Shown piece by piece: positions 1 through 10,300 of a stretch of DNA of 64,000 nt. The notes beneath the pieces were generated by a model. That model worked only from the letters and a program-made list of their open reading frames with translations, ran no database searches and was not told the DNA's origin. The position numbers and the translations under genes were made by a program. The stretch's first letter is position 1; each line of letters begins with the position of its first letter. This stretch comes from Eunapius fragilis (lineage: Eukaryota > Porifera > Demospongiae > Spongillida > Spongillidae): positions 12,321,983-12,385,982 of the forward strand of contig OY811973.1 in NCBI GenBank assembly GCA_963681505.1. The letters run 5' to 3'.

Positions 1-146
1 GATACAGGGATGGAGAGGGAGGAGGAGGAGGGAGGGAGGGATGTGATGGTATTGGAAGGACAGCTGGTGCTCCAGGAAGATGTACAAATGTAGCGAACAG
101 TCCAGCTAGCCAAAGGAGCAGTGGTGGTAGTGTTGGTGGGTGTGGC
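1..146 (-). CDS. FN3 domain, second-half exon (runs off left edge)
   Basis: The minus strand is open from an acceptor (tcccctccag then GCC ACA CCC) to the end of the window, with a reading such as LASWTVRYICTSSW and later LSIPV that fits the middle of an FN3 domain. The preceding exon (468-535) ends in phase 0 at the Trp-containing strand, and this exon starts in phase 0. The FN3 domain of the 43-47 kb gene is split at the same place. The C-terminal end of the domain and everything downstream lie outside the window. The 321 bp between the exons holds nothing else recognisable. The frame is composition-biased (Ser/Pro/Thr rich), so confidence is moderate. Confidence 0.45.
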
Positions 147-467
147 CTGGAGGGGACCAGATACACTATTAATACTAATAACCACACTGCGCTAAGGTAG
201 ACATGGTGTAGAAATTGGTAGGAGGAGCTATAACTACAGCTGTTATAGTCAACCAATCATAGTGGGTGGGTAGCATCCCAAACAATGAATAAAAAGTCGT
301 TACAACCTGGCATGTCACCTTAGCAATTAGAGAATGGGAACAATTATTGGCTTTGGAAGCATGTTGAAAATATGCTTGATAGTGATAATGTTAATTGTAA
401 GGGAGACGAGGGGAGGAGGTAGAGGTGAGAAGGGGAGAAGGGGAGGAGGATGACATTACATGCTCAC

Positions 468-535
468 CGCCCACATGATGGTCATTTGGGTAGAGCTGTC
501 TGCCACCAAGCTAGTGATGGTGGGTGCCCCTGGTC
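468..535 (-). CDS. FN3 domain, first-half exon
   Basis: A 68 bp exon encodes the start of an FN3 domain (PGAPTITSL..., then MTIMWA), the usual proline-rich entry and first Trp strand. It enters in phase 1 after a ccaccaccacag acceptor and leaves in phase 0 at a GCG|gtgagc donor. The intron before it is only 48 bp (536-583) and is a multiple of three, so the two FN3 domains also read through as one ORF. Phase and domain logic favour splicing, but a retained linker is possible. Confidence 0.6.
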
Positions 536-583
536 CTGTGGTGGTGGAAGGGTTAAAGTAATTAATTAATAGCAGGGACTCAC

Positions 584-875
584 TAAAAGATATGGTGGTC
601 GAGGTGATGTTGATAGGATTACTGGCCAGTCCAAGAGCATTGGTCAGTCTGACATGGATGGTGTAGTTGGAGTAAGGATATAGACCTGAGGGTAGCAGAT
701 GTCCCCATGGGGAAGGTCTGGGACCTGGTACCATCCTGAGGGTACTTGTCCACCTCATAGCTGATGACAACACTGGACAGGTTAGAGTAGCCATCAAACC
801 CAATGGACCAGCTGAGAGAGATGGAGGAGTTGCCTGTGTAGGTAACCGCCAAACTGGAGGGAGAATCAGGAGGCA
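584..875 (-). CDS. FN3 domain exon with an internal frameshift
   Basis: This exon encodes one extracellular FN3 domain of the minus-strand receptor gene. The first part reads VPPDSPSSLAV..SISLSWS..VISYEV in one frame and the end reads YSNYTIHVRLTNALG in another, together a full FN3 fold. The acceptor (cctccccag) and donor (A|gtgagt) are both phase 1, so the exon should be a multiple of three, but it is 292 bp. One extra base near 685-692 explains both observations. The cause is either a sequencing/assembly slip or a real allele-inactivating indel; nothing else in the exon is decayed, which favours an error. Confidence 0.75.
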
Positions 876-1083
876 CTGGGGAGGAGGAGCAGAGAAAGAC
901 ATTCAAATGTGAATGCTATGTACCAATAGGTGGGTAGATTGGCACATGGTTAAATGCCAGTTGAGAATGCATATGTAAGGGCAATGTTCAACTAGCATAG
1001 CTAAAGCACAATGGCAGCACTAAGGTATTTAATAGTGTTGCTATGACAACAAGTGATTCTAAACAGCTACTCCCACAACTCAC

Positions 1084-1371
1084 CCTGCACATTCAGCCTC
1101 ACTGTGCGGGAGGACACGCCCCTAAAGTTTGAAGCACTACACGTGTAGGTCCCAGTGTCCCCTCCCCCCACCGGGGATGATATGGTGAGGGTGGCAGAAG
1201 TGGAGGTGGACTGGGTGATGAAGCGACCCTGGGAGGAGGTTAGGACACTCCCATTGGGGAGGGTCCAGACAATGTTGGGGACAGGGAGGCCATCAAAGGT
1301 ACAGTTCAGCTTAACACTGAGGCCCTGGGGCATGTAGACAGTGGACTGTGATGATGTGATGGTGGGAGGGT
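1084..1371 (-). CDS. Ig-like domain exon (I-set-like)
   Basis: A phase 1-1 exon of 288 bp encodes one immunoglobulin domain. It carries the B-strand Cys (VKLNCTF), the C-strand Trp (NIVWTL) and the canonical F-strand DTGTYTC. It is spliced to the FN3 exon at 875 (gtgagt donor at 1083) and to the next Ig exon through a 56 bp intron. One domain per symmetric exon is typical of shuffled extracellular receptor modules. The domain should be extracellular and bind an unknown partner. Confidence 0.88.
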
Positions 1372-1427
1372 CTGTGGGGACATGGGGAACATGGTGACAA
1401 TGTTCCTCCAATATGGAGGTCACTCAC

Positions 1428-1712
1428 AGTAGACTACCACCTGGGTGGAGCCTGTCACATTGGCCACTCCATTGGCATTTGGTATCAGCTTTGTAACACA
1501 TGTGTAGTTACCAGCTGCTGTACGGATAATGTTGGATACGGTAGCAGATGGTCGGGTTGATATGGTGTTCCCAAGAGGACCCAGCCATGATTGGCCAAAG
1601 AATGCAACAGCTGATGAAGTAACAGTGACCACAGTGGAACATGCCAGGTTCAATGTCTCTGTCTCATTCACATAAGTCACCACCTGAGGGATCACTGGAG
1701 CAGCTATGCCAA
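1428..1712 (-). CDS. Ig-like domain exon
   Basis: A phase 1-1 exon of 285 bp encodes an Ig-like domain with LNLACSTV (first Cys), SWLGPLG (Trp region) and TAAGNYTCVTKL (second Cys, with the D-x-G-x-Y-x-C signature reduced to AAGNYTC). The acceptor is cttcacacag and the donor is T|gtgagt. The next exon upstream in the gene is 63 bp away. It belongs to the same minus-strand receptor gene as the flanking exons. Confidence 0.85.
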
Positions 1713-1775
1713 CTGTGTGAAGATAACGACACAGATTGAAGAGTATTTGATTGGACAATACAATTCCACACATAC

Positions 1776-2027
1776 CAGTACTTGCAGCTATGAGAGTTGA
1801 TGATGTAAGACACCCAACTTGTGGGCCACCAACGAAAGTGGTAACAGGTGACACCACATACAGTATGTAAGGTGCTCCAGGTATGGTAGGTGGGGTACTT
1901 CCACCACTAACTGCCCATGTAGTGGCACTGGTTTGTGGACATATCAGACACATTGGTGCAGACTGTGTGATGATGACAGGTAGGGCAGCACCAATGGTGT
2001 AGTTGTACAGACATAGCTGGCTGGTAG
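1776..2027 (-). CDS. Divergent Ig-like domain exon
   Basis: A phase 1-1 exon (252 bp) lies between an acceptor ccccatccag and the donor G|gtatgt. It reads SQLCLYNYTIG..., MCLICPQTSATTWAVSG, and VGCLTSSTLIAAS. The Cys/Trp/Cys spacing resembles the sponge-type Ig-like domain seen at 13.7-14.1 kb and 46.7-47.1 kb, but the fit is loose. Its upstream neighbour is an intron invaded by a hAT element and homopolymer runs; no further exon is visible between 2028 and 12909. Confidence 0.6.
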
Positions 2028-2100
2028 CTGGATGGGGGCCAGTTATGTTAAATACCGTAAATATCGCCGCAACGCCTTTGGGACGACATGCACGAATACC

Positions 2101-2117
2101 GCCCCCCGCCCCCCCCC

Positions 2118-2148
<31 letters not shown>

Positions 2149-2220
2149 AAAGAGCGGCACCGCCCCGGCAGCCCCAATGAGACGGGGGGGCAGGTGGGGG
2201 GGGGGGGGGGGGGGGGGGGG
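2101..2220. repeat. C-run, CA microsatellite and G-run
   Basis: A cytosine run (about 2108-2134) is followed by a short CA repeat (2135-2148), and after 45 bp by a guanine run (about 2197-2220). These are low-complexity tracts inside an intron and inside the left end of the hAT element. Their lengths are unlikely to be exact in any assembly, and open frames crossing them are not genes. Confidence 0.9.
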
Positions 2221-2977
2221 CAAAATCCCCGGGCCCGGGCCTCAATGGGGCCCGGGCCTTTAGAGCCACGCCCTTTATTAGTCACTAGGCACGCCCTCTC
2301 AGGCCTGGACGATAATGACTGGCTTAGTTGCTAATTAGTTTCGGGGCCAGACCGTTGTAACCAATCAGCGTCTCGGTTTACACTTTCTATTTAACGAGCG
2401 GCAAGAATGAGCTATCATCAAAAATCAGGCGCGTAGGAAAGAAGGGAAAGGGCAATGCGTGCTGAAGGGGCCAAAGGGTAGAATACGCTTAAACAAAATG
2501 GGTTTGATGTAAGTGATAGCGTTTAAAGATTTAATGAGATTGATGAGATTCGTGATTATTAGGGTCCAGTTACAGTAGCTGAAGCAGAACGATCTTTTAC
2601 ATGTAGTGTTCTAAAAAGAATTAAGAACTATCTCTGATCTACTATGTGCCAGATGCGGTTGACTTCTTAGGAACATTGGCTGTCGAGTCAGAGTTGGCGA
2701 AGCACTAGATTTTAATGAAATAATAGAAACGTTCGCAAACAAAAAAGCGCGCAAGGCTGCTGTCGGCACTCCCTTCAATTGATGATTTGTGCGTACTGTA
2801 TGTTTAATATGTTCATGTTCTTCTTTTTTAAATTTGCTTTGTACATAACACAAATGGCAAACAACATAGCATGAATTTATACAGTATTATACACTAATTA
2901 ATGTATTATTAATTCATTAGGTTAGGGGCCCGAGAAGAAAATTTGCCCCGGGCCCGGGCTGGCTCTTGGCGGCCCTG
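2166..2977 (+). mobile_element. Decayed hAT-family transposon
   Basis: An approximately 812 bp element is bounded by similar 8-mers, caccgccc (2158-2165) and caccgccg (2978-2985), consistent with an 8 bp hAT target duplication. The right end, read inward, is CAGGGCCGCCAAGAG; the left end is a degenerate match (CGGCAGCCCCAATGAG). GC-rich subterminal blocks around GGGCCCGGG occur at both ends. The interior encodes the remnant of a hAT transposase C-terminus on the plus strand. It lies in the intron or upstream region of the minus-strand Ig/FN3 gene. Confidence 0.7.
2566..2770 (+). pseudogene. hAT transposase C-terminal dimerisation fragment
   Basis: The plus strand reads VAEAERSF followed by LKRIKNYL, then STMCQ and RLTS, and in a shifted frame LGTLAVESELAK and LDFNEIIETFANKKARK. 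This is the hAT C-terminal dimerisation region. At least two in-frame stops and one or two frameshifts are present, so it is a dead copy. The N-terminal DDE part is absent. Confidence 0.75.
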
Positions 2978-2985
2978 CACCGCCG

Positions 2986-5900
2986 TAACGGCATACCCTA
3001 GCTTCGCGGATTGGGATTGCAATCATCGATAGTCCGAGCATGTGTGCTTACAACAGTGCTGGTGTTTCTATGGCTAGTTTCCAAACTTTCGACGCAAGCG
3101 TTTTTGTCATAAATACAATGTAGATGCCGCAGCGTTTACGTGGGCGGATTTTACGGTAAGCCACTCCATCTCATTCTGTAACGCCATACTTAATTATGTA
3201 AGCCACAACTTGAGGTCGAGGAATGGGGTATATTTTGCACGTGATCGTGTTTAGAAATCACCATATATCAACGGTTTTATTTGAAATTGAATTCCCCTGA
3301 ATTTGAGATTTTCACTGCTATTACAATCAAGACACAAGTTTAATTAGTCTTATTTTATTTAGGAATCGATAAACAGAGAAGAATACAAGAAAGTACTTTA
3401 CATGCAAAGGTTAGGTTTGAATGCTCTGCTAAGGATTGCCCTGATGTTGGCCCAAACAAGGGTCAGGTTTAGCCTCCCATACTTGTAGCAGAAAACATTG
3501 GTAGAGAACCAGTGCTGCCTGAACACAGACAAAGGAAGCGGAAGCGGCTTGCTGATGAAAGCCATGCATGATCATAATTGCAGCCAGGAAGACCATTTTA
3601 GGAATAACGTTTCTAGACTATGTAATAGGAAGCATGGCTAATCGCTATGGTTCAATACATGTACTGGAGTATATGTTTGGTTTCCTATGAAAGTATTTGA
3701 ATATGAATGACAGTGAAGTGGAAGAAAAGGCGAAGATCTTTGTGACAATTCTGCTTGTGTTACAGTAACGGGCAATGTGCAATAAATGTGCAGAGCCATT
3801 GTGGAAGACCGGCTTCCCATTCAGACGTGTGAACTCGTCAATGCCGATTGAACTGGAGTTAAAGGTCACATTGGTCACTTGAATGGATACAAGAATTTGA
3901 CATTGATACGTGGGGTGAAGGGCATGGGTGTATGCTTGCATGGGTATATATACCATGTACTTTTACATTAAGAATAAGTTGCGGTAGTAATTGGCTTCAA
4001 GTGTACGTCGCAGATAACGGCGACGACAGCGCGCAGGCTATACTGCTCGCGCGTTCACAGCCATGCAACAGTTTGGAAACAAACCCATCAATGATGTTTC
4101 TTCATTCTAGCTTATAAAGTAGATAAATTGGATTTAAAGTTTACCCATATGAGTACCGAAAGTGGTGATCCAATATTAAGTAAAAATTGTGACGCGGGTT
4201 GCAAATTGCACAGGTGCATAATTTATATTCGAGTGAAAGCTGGTTTGTGTTCGTTTGATCGCTGTTGTGGACTGTTTCTGGATTTATCGGTATGTCGATA
4301 CATTGTCTATGCTATGATGCAGCTCTGGTTTATTTGAAACGTTTTGTTAAAAATTTCTGGCGCGTAGAAAAAAAAAAGTACCCTTTAGGTTTGGTAGAAC
4401 TTTTTTTGTATATAGAGGTACCGGGTAACCGATCACATATAGGTACTCACCAGGTCTTAATCTATATGGATTTCAAATTCACGAACTTTGGTTGATGCCC
4501 AAGGTGTCATCCAACAGCCTATCTGTTTAAATATGGCAGGTGCTATTCATGAAGCCAACTCACGTCAAACGTTATTAGGTAGTTAAGCACTGCCCGTATA
4601 ACATGGTTTTGCAACTTTTTAAGAACATTTCTTACCTTTGAGTACCTTGTAGCGTTAACAAAGTTTAACTCTTAATATTTAAGGATGGCCATCCTTAAAT
4701 AAGGATGATGACCACTTTCTTAAAGAATGATGTAAACTTGGTGCTTTGTTTTATATTAGTGATTCACTAGATTCAAGATCATGCAGATCAGCAATGCTGC
4801 CGCAATTAAAACAGGTTTGGCTTGCTCAAAAACCGGTATTACAGTGTAAATACGGCGAAACCGCCATTTGCCGCTGGCGATATAGTAGTGAGCAAATTAA
4901 CTCAAAGCGACGTATGGCAACGAAGGACAGGTTTCTGGTAGCTCTAGGAGTAGAATGTACACTGTCAGATGGATCTGTGGAACAATATCTACGGCCTCGA
5001 CAATCTACGCTCACTTACCGGCCAGTACTTCCAAGGATCGAAGCGATTGCATACACTCGAAAGGTCAAGCTAAGCAACCCTGCTTAGATGCCGAGCGGAG
5101 CCACAGAAAGCGACGGATGTAGTTCCTCAGTACGGATGGATGACATACATGTAGGTCCAGGTGACCAAAGCGGCAGCACTGCACACTGGCAAGTGCTGTC
5201 AAATGACAGTGACAGCGACAGCAACAGTAGGCCTAGGCAATGGCGTGGTCTCCACTCGAGTCTGATTAATTGGGGCTAAGATCCACTAAGCTCGATCACA
5301 TATCGTATGCCAATTGACAACGCTTCCTAGATTTCCCGTACCCCCCCCCCCCCCCCCTCCCAACGCACCATTCTACATGGTATTGTACTCAATCATAGGA
5401 CTAGAAAGCACACTGTTCGATGGAGTGGCGGCAGAACAACCACATGCAGTGCACGTGGTTTCAAGGTACGTCCTGCACGCTGGCGTTTGAGCAGAAGGGA
5501 GCATCTACATCAGTACACGTCACTATACAAATGCTTGATATTATTAATTTTGAAGTGGTTATGGTGTAAATAAGCATAACTTATTAACCACAAGTTATTT
5601 CTTAGACGAATCTGGCTGTGAGTATAGCTGAATCAACTGGCTGTCAGAGAAAATCAAGTTTTTAAAAATCATTATGGTTTTTATGGTCAATAATCTCTAC
5701 TGTTGTGATCTTTATTTAAGGATGGTGTCAATCCTTAAATAAGGATGTGCCACTTCCTCCCTGTTTTACCACATGGACATTGATCATATTGACATCATTT
5801 AACGTTTGTTATGGAGGCTATTCAGTATACAATTGACCAATACCATTTGTTTTATTTTACTTACTTGGTTAGCAAAAATATGCAATGTAAAGGATTATCC

Positions 5901-6200
5901 TTATTTAAGGATAATGACATCCTTAAATAAGGATTTTTCCCTGGAGATTAAACATTAATAAAGACTACCATTATTTTCGAGGTACTGTAAAAGGAAGTAT
6001 TTATAAACGCAGTTTTGCTCTAAATCTACATACAGTAATGAAAATACAATGCCGATGCCCAAAACATAATTATCGACTCGTCCCCAGATATCATATTGTA
6101 CGTTGCCGCGAAAATGGAACTAAAACGCAACTTTCCAGTGTGCTTACAACCCTAAATGTAACCTTTTAAAGATTTTAGCATGCTGCAACGATCTGTTGGT
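2986..6200. other. Non-coding stretch with dyad motifs and a C-run
   Basis: No gene is supported here. The open frames at 3645-3956 (minus, 103 aa) and 4746-5087 (plus, 113 aa) show no domain, repeat or splice context that I recognise. A cytosine run lies at 5341-5357. Three copies of an ATCCTTAAATAAGGAT-like dyad, annotated separately, lie at about 4.7, 5.7 and 5.9 kb. Other sequence is AT-rich and unremarkable. Confidence 0.5.
4676..5935. repeat. Three dispersed CCTTAAATAAGG dyad clusters
   Basis: Clusters lie at about 4676-4707, 5713-5747 and 5896-5934. Each contains inverted halves of TATTTAAGGAT separated by a short spacer (for example aaggatggccatccttaaat), so each can form a hairpin and carries nested palindromes. 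They may be footprints of one small MITE family, or the ends and middle of one decayed element spanning 4.68-5.93 kb. No function is assigned. Confidence 0.5.
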
Positions 6201-6220
6201 GTGTATCTTTCCAAATTAGG

Positions 6221-7340
6221 ATGAAGACTGCAGAAGATTTTAAGAAGTTGATTGAAGGTTTTAGTGGTGATTTCAGTGCAGACAATGCATTACAGGTTTC
6301 AGTAATAAGAAATGGCTTGGTAGTGCACATATATACAAACTTAATGCAGCAAAGCATTTTTAATACTGCCAAAATGGTGGCTTTTATTCATGAAGGAGAA
6401 TGTGAGAATATTAATCCTTTAAAAACATCAATACAAAAGCTCATGAAGAGAATAAAAAATTTAGCTGTACGGAAATCCAGGCATCACTAACCTTGATACT
6501 ATTTCATACATTACGACATGTTTACAGTACCTAAAATCATTAAAGGATGGCCCATTACTTGTCTTAACAACATGTACAGATATATTTGGAATAGATTTGG
6601 ACAAAAAGACAGATGTTATACTGCAGTGTTTACAAAGTAAGTTTAATTTTCATTTGAATGCACTGGAGAAAGCAAGCTTGAATGAAATTTTGTTCCGACT
6701 TATAACTGGTATCATAGAAGAAATCGAATGACAAATGTATGATTACATTGAGGGTAATCTATCCAACATTCCAACGTCTATGGCAAGTCAAATGCTCACA
6801 GCCTCTGCACATAATATGCTTGCAGAGAAAACTCTTGGATTAGCTGATTATCATTTTAGAAATGCACATAATGTGAAAAGTGGGTTTGTTGATGCAAAGG
6901 TTAAGTCTAAAATAAATAAAACGTTACCATGGCTTTGTTCAAAACCTCACAATGAGCAGGAAATTTTTTTGTATAGGACAGGCTCAAACTATGAAGTTGC
7001 TTATTCACACCTATGAACTAAATATTGCTAAGGAGCAGGATAAACGGCTATTGGAAAGAAACCAGAAAAAAGATAGCAGTTATCGAAGAAAGTTACAGAA
7101 GAAAATACAGAGTGTTGCAGATGGCAATGCAGAATAAATTATTGTGTATAGAGTTTCCAGAGATGGATGAATCCCACATAAATATTACAAACGCCAATCC
7201 AGAAGTGATTGATGGACTCAACTTTGAACATTTATGGTTTGTTATCAAAGAAAATGTATTACACCAAAGTAAAATTGTAGCAGTAAAGTTATCTAAAAAT
7301 TGTACAGTGTATAAGGTAACTGCTACGTATTGGAAACGAG
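6221..7340 (+). pseudogene. Broken ORF of an unclassified repeated gene family
   Basis: Consecutive plus-strand frames form what looks like one degraded protein: 6221-6487 (starting MKTAEDFKKLIEGFSGDF), a middle part to 6731 without a start, then 6735-7013 (containing AEKTLGLADYHFRNAHNVKS and KVKSKINKTLPWLCSK), then a Lys/Arg/Gln-rich coiled-coil-like segment from about 7025. Joining them needs at least three frame changes or stops. The VKSKxNKTLxWL section resembles a family I associate with dispersed, probably transposon-borne genes in sponges and corals, but I cannot name it. The last readable codons run straight into the 42 bp minisatellite at 7350. Confidence 0.5.
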
Positions 7341-7349
7341 GAAGCAGTC

Positions 7350-10300
7350 TATATACCAGCCATCTGTACACCCCAGCTGCATAGAGCACCCTCAATACCA
7401 GCCATCTATACACCTCAGCTGCATAGAGCACCCTCTATACAAGCCATCTATACACCTCAGCTGCATAGAGCACCCTCTATACCAGCCATCTATACACCTC
7501 AGCTGCATAGAGCACCCTCTATACCAGCCATCTGTACACCCCAGCTGCATAGGGCACCCGCTATACCAGCCATCTGTACACCCCAGCTGCATAGAGCACC
7601 CTCTATACCAGCCATCTATACACCTCAGCTGCATAGAGCACCCTCTATACCAGCCATCTGTACACCCCAGCTGCATAGGGCACCCTCTATACCAGCCATC
7701 TGTACACCCCAGCTGCATAGAGCACCCTCTATACCAGCCATCTATACACCTCAGCTGCATAGAGCACCCTCTATACCAGCCATCTGTACACCCCAGCTGC
7801 ATAGAGCACCCTCTATACCAGCCATCTGTACACCCCAGCTGCATAGAGCACCCTCTATACCAGCCATCTGTACACCCCAGCTGCATAGAGCACCCTCGAT
7901 ACCAGCCATCTATACACCTCAGCTGCATAGAGCACCCTCTATACAAGCCATCTATACACCTCAGCTGCATAGAGCACCCTCTATACCAGCCATCTATACA
8001 CCTCAGCTGCATAGAGCACCCTCTATACCAGCCATCTGTACACCCCAGCTGCATAGGGAACCCGCTATACCAGCCATCTGTACACCCCAGCTGCATAGAG
8101 CACCCTCTATACCAGCCATCTATACACCTCAGCTGCATAGAGCACCCTCTATACCAGCCATCTGTACACCCCAGCTGCATAGGGCACCCTCTATACCAGC
8201 CATCTGTACACCCCAGCTGCATAGGGCACCCTCTATACCAGCCATCTGTACACCCCAGCTGCATAGAGCACCCTCTATACCAGCCATCCATACACCTCAG
8301 CTGCATAGAGCACCCTCTATACAAGCCATATATACACCTCAGCTGCATAGAGCACCCTCTATACCAGCCATCTGTACACCCCAGCTGCATAGAGCACCCT
8401 CTATACCAGCCATCTGTACACCCCAGCTGCATAGAGCACCCTCTATACCAGCCATCTGTACACCCCAGCTGCATAGAGCACCCTTGATACCAGCCATCTG
8501 TACACCCCAGCTGCATAGGGCACCCTCTATACCAGCCATCTGTACACCCCAGCTGCATAGAGCACCCTCTATATCAGCCATCTGTACACCCCAGCTGCAT
8601 AGAGCACCCTCTATACCAGCCATCTGTATACCCCAGCTGCATAGAGCACCCTCTATACCAGCCATCTGTACACACCAGCTGCATAGAGCACCCTCTATAC
8701 CAGCCATCTGTACAGCTGCATAGAGCACCCTCTATACAAGCCATATATACACCTCAGCTGCATAGAGCACCCTCTATACCAGCCATCTGTACACCCCAGC
8801 TGCATAGAGCACCCTCTATACCAGCCATCTGTACAGCTGCATAGAGCACCCTCTATACCAGCCATCTGTACACCCCAGCTGCATAGAGCACCCTCTATAC
8901 CAGCCATCTGTACACCCCAGCTGCTTAGAGCACCCTCTATACCAGCCATCTGTACACCCCAGCTGCATAGAGCACCCTCTATACCAGCCATCTGTACACC
9001 CCAGCTGCATAGAGCACCCTCTATACCAGCCATCTGTACACCCCAGCTGCATAGAGCACCCTCTATATCAGCCATCTGTACACCCCAGCTACATAGAGCA
9101 CCCTCTATACCAGCCATCTGTACACCCCAGCTGCATAGAGCACCCTCTATACCAGCCATGTGTACACCCCAGCTGCATAGGGCACCCTCTATACCAGCCA
9201 TCTGTACACCCCAGCTGCATAGAGCACCCTCTATACCAGCCATCTGTACACCACAGCTGCATAGGGCACCCTCTATACCAGCCATCTGTACACACCAGCT
9301 GCATAGAGCACCCTCTATACCAGCCATCTGTACACCCCAGCTGCATAGAGCACCCTCTATACCAGCCATCTGTACTCCCCAGCTGCATAGGGCACCCTCT
9401 ATACCAGCCATCTGTACACCCCAGCTGCATAGAGCACCCTCTATACCAGCCATCTGTACACCCCAGCTGCATAGAGCACCCTCTATACCAGCCATCTGTA
9501 CACACCAGCTGCATAGAGCACCCTCTATACCAGCCATCTGTACACCCCAGCTGCATAGAGCACCCTCTATACCAGCCATCTGTACACCCCAGCTGCATAG
9601 AGCACCCTCTATACCAGCCATCTGTACACCCCAGCTGCTTAGAGCACCCTCTATACCAGCCATCTGTACACCCCAGCTGCATAGAGCACCCTCTATATCA
9701 GCCATCTGTACACCCCAGCTGCATAGAGCACCCTCTATACCAGCCATCTGTACACCCCAGCTGCATAGAGCACCCTCTATACCAGCCATCTGTACACCCC
9801 AGCTGCATAGAGCACCCTCTATATCAGCCATCTGTACACCCCAGCTGCATAGAGCACCCTCTATACCAGCCATCTGTACACCCCAGCTGCATAGAGCACC
9901 CTCTATACCAGCCATCTGTACACCCCAGCTGCATAGAGCACCCTCTATACCAGCCATCTGTACACCCCAGCTGCATAGAGCACCCTCTATATCAGCCATC
10001 TGTACACCCCAGCTGCATAGAGCACCCTCTATATCAGCCATCTGTACACCCCAGCTGCATAGAGCACCCTCTATATCAGCCATCTGTACACCCCAGCTGC
10101 ATAGAGCACCCTCTATACCAGCCATCTGTACACCCCAGCTGCATAGAGCACCCTCTATACCAGCCATCTGTACACCCCAGCTGCATAGAGCACCCTCTAT
10201 ACCAGCCATCTGTACACCCCAGCTGCATAGAGCACCCTCTATACCAGCCATCTGTACACCCCAGCTGCATAGAGCACCCTCTATACCAGCCATCTGTACA

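Noticed and set aside
536..583. Treating the FN3-FN3 region as one continuous exon
   Set aside because: The 48 bp linker is open in frame, but it has a gtgagt donor and a ccaccaccacag acceptor in phase 1 exactly at the domain border, as in the other receptor exons; splicing is the better model, though not proven.
2003..2334. Proline/histidine- and glycine-rich ORFs around 2.0-2.3 kb
   Set aside because: They are translations of C-runs, G-runs and a CA repeat within an intron and a hAT end.
3645..3956. 103-codon minus-strand ORF with several potential N-glycosylation sites
   Set aside because: Could be mistaken for a receptor exon, but there are no domain cysteines or Trp pattern and no phase-1 splice borders.
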